The translations under genes and the position numbers were made by a program. Below are positions 8,539 to 16,329 of a stretch of 64,000 nt of DNA, piece after piece. Each line of letters starts with the position of its first letter. The stretch's first letter is position 1. The DNA comes from DASQZT01 sp035638575 (GTDB taxonomy: Bacteria; Acidobacteriota; Terriglobia; Bryobacterales; Bryobacteraceae). The stretch spans positions 1 through 64,000 of the forward strand of contig DASQZT010000290.1 of the NCBI GenBank assembly GCA_035638575.1, in the 5' to 3' direction. Below the pieces are notes generated by a model. The model was not told the DNA's origin and made no database searches. It worked only from the letters and a program-made list of their open reading frames with translations.

Positions 8539-8647
8539 ATGTTCTTAGAGTGCCACAGGCCAGCGGGCGGCGACAGGCTTGCACCGGAATGGCAAACGGA
8601 TTAGCCTCAAATCATGCGCCAGGGCGCATGATTCTCCGCCATCAGCC

Positions 8648-9244
8648 GTGAAGCTGCTCATTTTTTCCGACATCCATAACAATTGGAAGACGCTCGAGCA
8701 CCTGCTGAGCGTTGAGGCGGATTACTATATCGCGGCGGGCGACCAGGTGACTTGGGCCAAAGGGTACGAGCGCTGCGGCGAAATCCTGCAAACGCGCGGC
8801 GACAAGGTCTACGTGCTTCCCGGCAATCACGAATCGGCGGTGGATGTGGCGGCGATGTGCGCCCGCTACGGCCTGCACGCCTTCCACGAGCGGCACATCC
8901 AGGTGGGAAAGTGGCATGTCGCCGGCCTGGGCTACTCCAATCCGACCCCGTTCCACACGCCGGGGGAGTACACCGAGCCGCAGCTTGCCGACCGCCTTCA
9001 GCGCTTCGCCGAGCTGGATCCATTGGTGCTGGTCTGCCACGCGCCGCCGTACGGCACGCCGCTCGACCAGATCCGTCCGGGAGTGCACGCGGGGTCGCGC
9101 TCGGTCCGCGCCTTCATCGAACAGCGGCAGCCGGCTTACTTCTTCTGCGGCCACATTCACGAATCCGAAGGGGTCGAGACCACCTTGGGCAAGACGCGCG
9201 CGTGGAATGTGGGCAGGAAGGGGTATCTGTTAGAATTGGAGTGA
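8648..9244 (+). CDS. calcineurin-like metallophosphoesterase
   Basis: 198-residue phosphoesterase of the calcineurin-like/YfcE type. The metal-binding motifs are in order: FSDIHNNW (SDxH), AAGDQV (GD), PGNHES (GNHE), VCHAPPYG (H) and CGHIHESEG (GHxH). The GTG at 8648 gives VKLLIFSDIH, the expected family start; an ATG further up would add about 23 unlikely residues. The substrate (phosphodiester, nucleotide or phosphoprotein) is not predictable. It ends 6 bases before prfB and may be co-transcribed with it. Confidence 0.88.
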   Translation: MKLLIFSDIHNNWKTLEHLLSVEADYYIAAGDQVTWAKGYERCGEILQTRGDKVYVLPGNHESAVDVAAMCARYGLHAFHERHIQVGKWHVAGLGYSNPTPFHTPGEYTEPQLADRLQRFAELDPLVLVCHAPPYGTPLDQIRPGVHAGSRSVRAFIEQRQPAYFFCGHIHESEGVETTLGKTRAWNVGRKGYLLELE

Positions 9245-9250
9245 ACCCCC

Positions 9251-10385
9251 ATGACTGTTGAAGAACTGGAACGCGAATATCAGCCCCTCCGCGAACAGGC
9301 GCTGGCCGTGCGGAGGTATCTTTGACGTCTCCGCGCAAAAACAGAAACTAGCCAAAATCGAAGAGCGGATTTCGGCGCCCGACTTCTGGAATCAACCCGA
9401 GAAAAGCCAGAAGGTGATGCAGGACCGCAAGCGCCTGGAAGAGGCCATCGCCAACGAGGACCACATCCGCGCCTTGACGGACGATCTGGACACGCTGTTC
9501 GAGCTGGCGCGCGAAGGCGAGAACGTGGCGGGCGACCTCGACCGCGAGCTGAAGTCCTACGGCGAGCTGCTGGAGCGCCTGGAGACCGCCATGCTGCTCT
9601 CCGGCGAAAACGACGCGCGCAGCGCCATCGTGACCATCCACCCGGGCGCGGGCGGCACCGAAAGCCAGGACTGGGCCGAGATGCTGCTGCGCATGTACCT
9701 GCGATGGGCCGAGCGCCAGGGCTTCCAGACGGTAATCACCGACCGCCTGGAGGGCGAAGGGGCGGGCATCAAGTCGGCGACCTTCGAAGTCAACGGCGAA
9801 AACGCGTACGGGCTGCTGCAATCGGAGATCGGGGTGCACCGGCTGGTGCGCATCTCGCCGTACGACGCCAACGCGCGGCGGCACACATCGTTCGCGTCGG
9901 TTTTCGTTTACCCGCAGGTGGACGACGAGATCAAGATCGATATCAAGCAGGACGATTTGCGGATCGACACGTTTCGCTCCTCGGGGGCCGGCGGCCAGCA
10001 CGTCAACATGACCGATTCGGCGGTGAGGATCACGCACTTCCCCACGGGGATCGTGGTGCAGTGCCAGAACGAGCGGTCGCAGCACAAGAACCGCGACAGC
10101 GCCTTCAAGCAGCTTCGGGCGCGGCTCTACGAGTACGAGCTGGAGAAGAAGAAGGTGGAGGCGCGGAAGACGGAAGACTCCAAGCTGGAGATCAATTTCG
10201 GCAGCCAGATCCGCAACTACGTGCTGGCGCCCTACCGGCTGGTGAAGGACGTCCGCAGCAAGCTTTCGCTCGGCGATGTGGACCGCGTGCTGGAGGGCGA
10301 TCTCGACCGGATGATCCACGCGTACCTGGTGTGGCGCAAAACGGGAAAGACCGCGGGCGACGACACGGTTGAGCCGCCCGAATGA
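9251..10385 (+). CDS. prfB: peptide chain release factor 2, programmed +1 frameshift
   Basis: RF2 recognises UGA and UAA stop codons and triggers peptide release. The ATG at 9251 opens a 24-codon frame that hits TGA at 9323-9325. Shifting +1 after the CTT codon at 9320-9322 continues with GAC into DVSAQKQKLAK and the full protein to 10385, about 378 residues. The GGQ motif is present in SSGAGGQHVNMTDSAVRI. The stop-recognition tripeptide, SPF in E. coli, reads SPY here (residues about 202-204), within RISPYDANARRHTSF. The following sua5-like gene overlaps the stop by 4 bases. Confidence 0.96.
9311..9326 (+). promoter_or_regulatory. RF2 programmed frameshift site
   Basis: The sequence cggaggtatctttgac contains the standard parts of the RF2 autoregulatory site: a Shine-Dalgarno-like GGAGG, then TAT CTT TGA C. 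When RF2 is scarce, pausing at UGA lets ribosomes slip +1 from CUU to UUU and complete RF2. This is a direct match to the well known bacterial arrangement. Confidence 0.95.
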
Positions 10386-11263
10386 GCATAGAGCGGGCCG
10401 CGGCCCTGATCCGCGCGGGCAAGCTGGTGGCGTTCCCCACCGAGACGGTCTACGGCCTGGGCGCCAACGCGCTGGACGCCGCCGCGGTGGAGCGCATCTT
10501 CACGGCGAAGGGCCGGCCGCACACCAGCCCGGTGATCGTTCACGTGGATTCGGTGGAGATGGCGCGCGACCTGGCGTCGCGCTGGCCGGAGTCCGCGGAG
10601 ATACTCGCGCGGCGCTACTGGCCGGGACCGCTGACCCTGGTGGTGCCCAAGGGTCCGAAGATTCCCGACATCGTGACCGCCGGCCTGCCGACCGTCGGGC
10701 TGCGCATGCCCGCGCACCCGGTGGCGCTCCAACTGATCCGCGCCGCCGGAGTGCCGATCGCCGCGCCGAGCGCCAACCGTTTCACGGAGCTGTCTCCCAC
10801 GAGCGCCGGCCACATTCCTCCCATGCTGGCCGATTACATTCTGGATGGCGGCGTGGCGGATGTGGGAATCGAATCGACGGTGCTCTCGCTGGTGGACCAT
10901 CCGCTGCTGCTGCGCCCGGGGGTCATTCCGCTGCCGGAGATCGAAGCACTGATCGGCCCGGTGGAAGTGGCCGCGGCGCCCGAGAACGGCGCGCACGCGT
11001 CGCCCGGCATGCACGCGCGCCACTATCGCCCCGCGACGCCGCTCTATCTGCTGCACACCGGCGAGCGGCCGCCCGCAGGCAGCGGGAAGTGGCTGCGCAT
11101 CGACCAGGAGATGCCGTCCGATCCGCGGGACTACGCGGCCCTTCTGTATCAAACGCTGCACCGGCTGGATGCGGAGCACCGCGACTGGATCGCGGTGGAA
11201 CTCCCGCCCGACACGCCCGAATGGGCCGGAGTCCTCGACCGCCTGCGCCGCGCGGCGGGATAG
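10382..11263 (+). CDS. threonylcarbamoyl-AMP synthase (Sua5/TsaC type)
   Basis: 293-residue enzyme that makes threonylcarbamoyl-AMP from threonine, bicarbonate and ATP, for the t6A37 modification of ANN-decoding tRNAs. The YrdC domain covers about 1-190: LVAFPTETVYGLG, FTAKGRPHTSP with the conserved KGRP, and VPIAAPSANRF. A C-terminal extension with SPGMHARHYRP around 204-214 and the following domain mark the longer Sua5 form rather than the short TsaC. The start overlaps the prfB stop (ATGA), so expression is probably coupled to that translation gene. Confidence 0.92.
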   Translation: MSIERAAALIRAGKLVAFPTETVYGLGANALDAAAVERIFTAKGRPHTSPVIVHVDSVEMARDLASRWPESAEILARRYWPGPLTLVVPKGPKIPDIVTAGLPTVGLRMPAHPVALQLIRAAGVPIAAPSANRFTELSPTSAGHIPPMLADYILDGGVADVGIESTVLSLVDHPLLLRPGVIPLPEIEALIGPVEVAAAPENGAHASPGMHARHYRPATPLYLLHTGERPPAGSGKWLRIDQEMPSDPRDYAALLYQTLHRLDAEHRDWIAVELPPDTPEWAGVLDRLRRAAG

Positions 11264-11309
11264 CGGCGGCCGATGCGCCGGTGTCCGGATAGTGATACGA
11301 TCCAAGACG

Positions 11310-11675
11310 ATGATCACGGAGACGAACACTCGCCGCGTGGAGCCGGACATAACCGTCTTGACCATTACCGGGCGGCTCTCCCTCGGAAATATCCTGATGG
11401 GCGTGGAGAACGCGATCAAGCGCCTGATCGAGGGGGGCGTCCGCAAGCTGATACTGGACGTCGCCGGCCTGGACTTCATCGATAGCGCCGGCATCGGCAT
11501 GCTGGTGAGTTGCGCCGGGCAGATGGAACATGAGGGCGGAAAAGTGCGAATCGCGGGCGCCAGGGGCAGGGTGAAGCAGTCGTTCGACACCGTGCACATC
11601 CACCGCATAACGCCCATCGATCCGGATGTGGAGACGGCCTGCCGGGAGATGGGATCGGGCGGCTCGGGGGAATGA
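11310..11675 (+). CDS. STAS-domain anti-sigma factor antagonist
   Basis: 121-residue SpoIIAA-like protein. The STAS fold spans nearly all of it: DITVLTITGRLSLGN, KLILDVAGLDFIDSAGIGML, then KVRIAGARGRVKQSF. Ser59 in the DSAG motif is the expected phosphorylation site for an anti-sigma kinase. Such proteins release sigma factors or act in partner-switching cascades. No anti-sigma kinase gene is adjacent. It follows the sua5-like gene by 46 bases on the same strand. The ATG at 11310 is chosen because the family normally starts a few residues before the first strand. Confidence 0.88.
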   Translation: MITETNTRRVEPDITVLTITGRLSLGNILMGVENAIKRLIEGGVRKLILDVAGLDFIDSAGIGMLVSCAGQMEHEGGKVRIAGARGRVKQSFDTVHIHRITPIDPDVETACREMGSGGSGE

Positions 11676-11764
11676 TCCCCGAGGCTGCTATCGAACGTTA
11701 GTAATTCGAAAGTTAGTCTAGTCGCGCGGGGACGCCGGAGCTACGCTGTCTTGAGGTAAGAACC

Positions 11765-11989
11765 GTGTGGCAGAAGATTCGCGCAATCTTCCGTCGGGAA
11801 GATCACGGACAGGACCTCGCCGAATATACCCTGATCCTGGCCTTTCTCTGCGTGATCGTGCTGGCGGTGGTGGTCAACCTCTCCGGCGGGATCAACAATC
11901 TCTGGACCACCGGCAATAACGTTCTGGCCACCGCTAACAGCGCCGCCTCGGGTTCCGGCAACCACGGCGACTCCGGCGGGGGCCACTAG
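11765..11989 (+). CDS. Flp/Fap-type pilin
   Basis: 74-residue pilin subunit of a Flp (tight adherence) pilus. It has a short basic leader (MWQKIRAIFRREDHG), the family motif GQDLAEYTLILAF with the Glu five residues after the likely cleavage Gly, and a hydrophobic helix (LCVIVLAVVVNL). The C-terminus is Ser/Gly/Asn-rich. It starts with GTG at 11765. No Tad machinery genes are nearby, which is common for dispersed flp copies. Its stop codon sits in the left copy of a 7-base direct repeat flanking the structured element that follows. Confidence 0.88.
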   Translation: MWQKIRAIFRREDHGQDLAEYTLILAFLCVIVLAVVVNLSGGINNLWTTGNNVLATANSAASGSGNHGDSGGGH

Positions 11990-12126
11990 CGTGGTGTCCC
12001 GCATAAGAATTAACAACGCTGCGCAACCCGATGTGGGGCAGCCATTCTTGGCTACAGCGGGTCCAGCCGGCTGAAAGCCGGCTGCGGGCAGGATTGCCCG
12101 CCCCACGTCTTGGAGAGGACACTAGC
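11984..12126. repeat. cloverleaf-like palindromic element with 7-bp direct repeats
   Basis: An outer stem gtggggc (12033-12039) pairs with gccccac (12100-12106). Inside are three perfect hairpins: agcca/tggct, cagccggct/agccggctg (9 bp, loop gaa) and cgggca/tgcccg. The element also has short terminal inverted gtgtcc/ggacac. CACTAGC occurs at both ends (11984-11990 and 12120-12126), like a target-site duplication. This could be a small non-autonomous mobile element, a REP-type unit, or a structured terminator for the pilin gene. Confidence 0.55.
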
Positions 12127-12163
12127 AGCGGCTCGGTAACGGCAGCGTATAATCGCTTCGGAC

Positions 12164-13696
12164 ATGGAGTTCCCGCGACTGCACGCTGTCGCCGCGCTGC
12201 TTCTGGTGGTGGCCGGCTCTTGCCGGATCGTCGCCACTCATCGTGTGTTCAACCACACGATCGATGAACCCGACAACCTCGCGGCGGGCATGGAGTACCT
12301 CAGCACCGGCAAGTATCGATACGAGGATACCCACCCGCCGCTGGCCAGAGTCCTGGCGGCCATTGGCCCGTACCTGGCGGGCGAGCGGTTCCATCCGGGC
12401 CCCGACGCGTATGGGGAAGGCTACCGCATCCTGGGACACGGCGCGCACTATGACCGCGTGCTGGCGCTGGGGCGCGCCGGGATTCTGCCGTTCTTCTGGA
12501 TCGCTTCCCTGGTGGTCTTCTTGTGGGGCCTGCGGGCGGGGGGGCCCGCGGCAGCCCTCGTGGCCACCGCGCTGTTCACCACGATTCCGCCGGTGCTGGC
12601 GCATGCGGGGGTCATCACCACGGATGCGGCGCTGTGCGCCCTGACGGGCGCCGCGGCCCTGGCGTCGCTATACTGGGCCGATCTGCCGAACGCTCGCCGC
12701 GGCATACTCTTCGGCGCCGTTCTGGGCCTCGCGGCCATCTCCAAATTCTCGGCCCTGGTCTTCTTGCCCGCAGCCTGGCTGCTGATGTCCGTCTGCCACC
12801 TGGCTGCGGCGCGGCAGGGACCGGCGTGGCTGGCGCGCGAGGCCTGGCGCCGCAGGGGGCCTCTCGCCCTGGTGCTGGCCACGGCGGGCCTGGTGGTGTG
12901 GGCGGCGTACGGCTTCTCGTTCGCGCGGGTGGACTTCCTCCATGCCCGTCTGCCCGCGCCGCGCTTCTTTTCGGGAATTCACGCGGTGTGGGCGCACAAC
13001 CGCGCGGGCCATTCCTCGTTCCTGTTGGGGAGCCGCAGCCCCGATGGCTTCTGGTATTACTTCCCGGTGGTTCTGGGAATCAAGACTCCGCTGGCGCTTG
13101 GGCTGCTGCTGTGCCTTGCCGTGGCGCAAGCCTGGCGGGCAGTCCGGATTCCGCTGGCGTTTTCGGCGGGCATTCTGCTGGTCTCCATGACCGGCCGCAT
13201 CGATATCGGAGTGCGTTTCGTGCTGCCGGTCTATATCGGTGTTGCGGTGGCGTGCGGGATCGCCGCTTCGGCCGCGCGCGGATGGCCGGCAAGATCCGCG
13301 GTGGTCCTGCTGCTGGCCTGGCAAGTGATTTCGGGGGTGATGCAGCACCCCGACTACCTGGCCTACACCAACGAGATCGCCGGCAGCCATCCCGAGCGCT
13401 TCGTGGCCGATTCCGACCTCGATTGGGGCCAGGACATGAAGCGGCTGGGCGCATTCCTGGCGCAAGCGGGCTGCTCGCACCTGACCTTCACGCCGTTCAA
13501 CCGGACCTACGCCCTCGCCGGCCACGCGATGCCCGCCACGAGCCCGAGCGATCCGGACCGCCCTTCGCCGGGCTGGAATGCCGTGAGCATCACCATGTGG
13601 AAGGTCTTCGGAGACCCGGCGTGGCCCGGCCGGATCGAGCCGCAAAAGCGAATCGGCCGCTCGATCCTGTTATGGTACTTCCCGGAGACTCATTGA
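12164..13696 (+). CDS. membrane glycosyltransferase, PMT/ArnT-like
   Basis: 510-residue integral membrane protein with about ten hydrophobic segments. The N-terminal loop has DEPDNLAAGMEYLSTGKY and EDTHPPLARVLAA, the acidic catalytic region of GT39/PMT_2-type enzymes that transfer sugars from a polyprenyl-phosphate donor. FTTIPPVLAHAGVITTDAAL is the second typical block. The C-terminal part has SDLDWGQDMKRLGAFL, seen in related bacterial proteins, before a short soluble end. The acceptor (protein, lipid or polysaccharide) is unknown. The stop overlaps the convergent repeat-protein gene by 7 bases. Confidence 0.82.
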   Translation: MEFPRLHAVAALLLVVAGSCRIVATHRVFNHTIDEPDNLAAGMEYLSTGKYRYEDTHPPLARVLAAIGPYLAGERFHPGPDAYGEGYRILGHGAHYDRVLALGRAGILPFFWIASLVVFLWGLRAGGPAAALVATALFTTIPPVLAHAGVITTDAALCALTGAAALASLYWADLPNARRGILFGAVLGLAAISKFSALVFLPAAWLLMSVCHLAAARQGPAWLAREAWRRRGPLALVLATAGLVVWAAYGFSFARVDFLHARLPAPRFFSGIHAVWAHNRAGHSSFLLGSRSPDGFWYYFPVVLGIKTPLALGLLLCLAVAQAWRAVRIPLAFSAGILLVSMTGRIDIGVRFVLPVYIGVAVACGIAASAARGWPARSAVVLLLAWQVISGVMQHPDYLAYTNEIAGSHPERFVADSDLDWGQDMKRLGAFLAQAGCSHLTFTPFNRTYALAGHAMPATSPSDPDRPSPGWNAVSITMWKVFGDPAWPGRIEPQKRIGRSILLWYFPETH

Positions 13697-16167
13697 ACGG
13701 TCCAGGAGCCCGACGCCTGCCAGCCCGAGTTATTGGCGTCCGTCGAGTCGCGCGCCGCCAGGTAGATCACGCGGTTGCCGTCGAATGTGCCGGTGAAGCT
13801 CACATTCAGGATGAGGGTCAGGGTATTGCCGTTTCCAACGGCCGACGAGCCGGATGCGTTCACCGTACACTGGCTGTTGGACACCGAACCCGACCCGTTG
13901 AGCGCCAGGCCCGGCACCAGCCCCGTGCCGGTATCGTTCACCAGGAATAGCTGGTTCAACGGCCGGCTGTAGGCCAGATAGCAGGCCTGCCGCCCGTCGA
14001 GGAAGTTGTTGACCAGGATGTTCACGATGCCGAGATCCTGGTAGCCCTTGGTGTCGGAGAAGGTGAACGTGAAGACCTGGCTCGAGCCCGCGCCGCGTGC
14101 GGGGCTCACGCCTCCGACGGCGGGGAAGGTCACGGCGCCCGGCACTCCCCACGTGCCTAACGCCTGCCATCCCGAATTGTCGCCCTGGAGGTCTCGGGCG
14201 GCCATGTAGACCACCTTGTCGCCCGCAAAGCCGGCGAAGAAATTCAAGTTGAGCACCAATGACAGGGTATTGCCGTTGGTAAAGGCCGATGAACCCACCA
14301 GGTTCAACCCGCACTGGCTGTTGGAAACGCTCGTGGTCCCGTTCCCGGATCCGTTGAGGGGCAGCCCCGGCAAGTTGCCCGCGCCGGCGTCGTTGACCAG
14401 GTAGATCGTATCGGTCTGACGGCTGTAGGCCAGGTAGCAGGCATTGCGCCCGTCGAGGAAGTTGTTGATCAGCACGTTGACGACAGTCAGATCCTCCCAG
14501 GTGCGGGGATCGGTGAAGGTGAACGTAAACGTCTGGTTGAGGCCGCTGCCGGCTGCGGGGCTGGCCGATACCGGCATGGTCCCGAACGCCACGGCAACCG
14601 CATTGGAATATCCGGATGCGCCGGTCACCGTGTCGATGGCGGTGATGTTCTGGGGCCCGAGGGTGTTGAAGGTGGCCGAGAATGTGCCGGCGCCGTTGGT
14701 CAGCGTGGAGTTGGCGGGCAGGATCGCGGCCAGGTCGGTGCTGATGAAACGCACGGTGCCCGAGTAGGCGGGGTTGGGGTTGCCGTTGGCGTCCAGCGCG
14801 GTGACGGTGAAGTTGAAGGGTACGCCGGGGATGGCCGTTGTGGGTGCGGAAAGGCCGAAGCGGGGGCCCGCCAACTGCGTCCACACCAACGCCGAGCCGT
14901 AGGCCGTGAAATCAGTGTCGGTGCCGTCGGCCGGAGCGCCGGCAACGGCGGTGGTTGCGTCGCCGGAAATGGCCACCGAGGTGCCCAGGCTGGCGAAAGT
15001 CCCAAGCACGGCGAAGGGAGTCAGCTTGCTGCCCCGCTGGCTCCAGGTTCCGTTGTTGTTGGTGAACACCCAAACAGCGCCGGCGGGCCGGTTGTCGAAC
15101 GGCCCGCCCGCCAGGGCCGTGATGCCGTTGGCGGAGAGGGAAACGCTGCTGCCCAGGGCCGCGCTGCCCGATTCATCGGACGCGGTCAGCTTGAAGCCCG
15201 ACTGGTTCCAGGGCGCTCCCTGGCCTGAAGTGTTGCGCGTGAATATCCAGACCGCTCCGAGGCTGCTGTTGTCGCCGGGTCCGCCCACGGCGGCGGTATT
15301 GCCGTCCGCCGAGAGCGCCACCGATTTGCCCTGCAAGGGGCTGCCGGCCGCGCCCAGCCCCACCAGTTTGCTGCCTTGTTGCGTCCAGACCCCGTTGCCG
15401 CGGGTGAATATCCATGCCGCTCCCACGCCTCCGTTATCGATGGGCCCGCCGAGGATGGCGGTATTGCCGTCGGAGGAAAGCGCCACGGAGATACCTACCT
15501 GCGAGCCGCCGACGGCGTCGCTGGCGACCAGCTTGTTGCCCTGCTGGGTCCACACTCCGTTGCTGAGCGTGAACACCCACGCCGCGCCGATACTGAGGTT
15601 GTCGCTGGGCCCGCCGATGATGGCCGTCATCCCGTCGCCGGAGAGCGCCACGGCGCTGCCTTGCCGGACGCCGGGGAAGTCTCCGCCGGAGTTCGCCGCG
15701 CCGGCGCCAACCAGCTTGCCGCCCTGCTGGGTCCAGGCGCCGGCGGCGCGCGTGAAGATCCACGCCGCTCCCGCATCGAAGTTGTCGGATGGCCCGCCCA
15801 CAATGGCGGTATTCCCGTCCGCGGAGAGCGAGACGGCGCTGCCCTGCAACGAAGTGGAGCCCGCCACTGTGCCGGTGCCGGCCAGTTTGCCGCCTTGCTG
15901 GGTCCATGACAAGTTGGTGCGGGTGAAAACCCAGGCTGCTCCGATGGCGCTGTTGTCTTGCGGCCCACCGACGATCGCCGTATTCCCGTCGGAAGACACG
16001 GCAACCGATGCGCCCTGGTATACACCCGGGGTGAGCCCGGCGGAAGGCACCGAACCGCTGCCGAACAACTTGGCTTGCGGAAGGAACTGCGCGCGGGCTC
16101 CCGGCACCACGCTGGAGACCAGCCCCAAGAGAAACACCGTCGGAAGAATGCCTTTTTGCGACACCAT
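13690..16167 (-). CDS. secreted beta-propeller/Ig repeat protein (short paralogue)
   Basis: 825-residue exported protein with a signal peptide ending near GARAQF. Seven repeats of about 55 residues follow (core ALSADGNTAIVGGPxDN, GAAWVFTR, WTQQGxKLVG), resembling FG-GAP/propeller units. Next is one Ig-like domain (FNFTVTALDANGNPNPAYSG). The C-terminus has two copies of a block with FTFTFSDTKGYQDLGIVNIL, NNFLDGRQACYLAYSR and ARDSTDANNSGWQ. No enzyme motif is seen, so a surface or matrix role is likely. It is a shorter relative of the protein at 58349-63712, with one Ig-like unit instead of eleven. Confidence 0.85.
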   Translation of the reverse strand: MVSQKGILPTVFLLGLVSSVVPGARAQFLPQAKLFGSGSVPSAGLTPGVYQGASVAVSSDGNTAIVGGPQDNSAIGAAWVFTRTNLSWTQQGGKLAGTGTVAGSTSLQGSAVSLSADGNTAIVGGPSDNFDAGAAWIFTRAAGAWTQQGGKLVGAGAANSGGDFPGVRQGSAVALSGDGMTAIIGGPSDNLSIGAAWVFTLSNGVWTQQGNKLVASDAVGGSQVGISVALSSDGNTAILGGPIDNGGVGAAWIFTRGNGVWTQQGSKLVGLGAAGSPLQGKSVALSADGNTAAVGGPGDNSSLGAVWIFTRNTSGQGAPWNQSGFKLTASDESGSAALGSSVSLSANGITALAGGPFDNRPAGAVWVFTNNNGTWSQRGSKLTPFAVLGTFASLGTSVAISGDATTAVAGAPADGTDTDFTAYGSALVWTQLAGPRFGLSAPTTAIPGVPFNFTVTALDANGNPNPAYSGTVRFISTDLAAILPANSTLTNGAGTFSATFNTLGPQNITAIDTVTGASGYSNAVAVAFGTMPVSASPAAGSGLNQTFTFTFTDPRTWEDLTVVNVLINNFLDGRNACYLAYSRQTDTIYLVNDAGAGNLPGLPLNGSGNGTTSVSNSQCGLNLVGSSAFTNGNTLSLVLNLNFFAGFAGDKVVYMAARDLQGDNSGWQALGTWGVPGAVTFPAVGGVSPARGAGSSQVFTFTFSDTKGYQDLGIVNILVNNFLDGRQACYLAYSRPLNQLFLVNDTGTGLVPGLALNGSGSVSNSQCTVNASGSSAVGNGNTLTLILNVSFTGTFDGNRVIYLAARDSTDANNSGWQASGSWTVQ

Positions 16168-16329
16168 GATTACCCTCGACCGGCGCTCGAAAAAACATGC
16201 TGGCGGAGCGCCGCGTGACTCCTCAGAGTATCCCCGAATTCAACTCATCGCAAGGGCTTATTGCCGGCCCGGGTGAGCCGGCTCCTGCCAGCCGCTATGG
16301 CTGAGTGGCGATCCGGCGAAGATGGCGGT

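Noticed and set aside
12523..13950. Plus-strand frame of 475 codons
   Set aside because: It overlaps the membrane glycosyltransferase in another frame and has no hydrophobic pattern or motif. The +2 frame with PMT-like motifs is the real gene.
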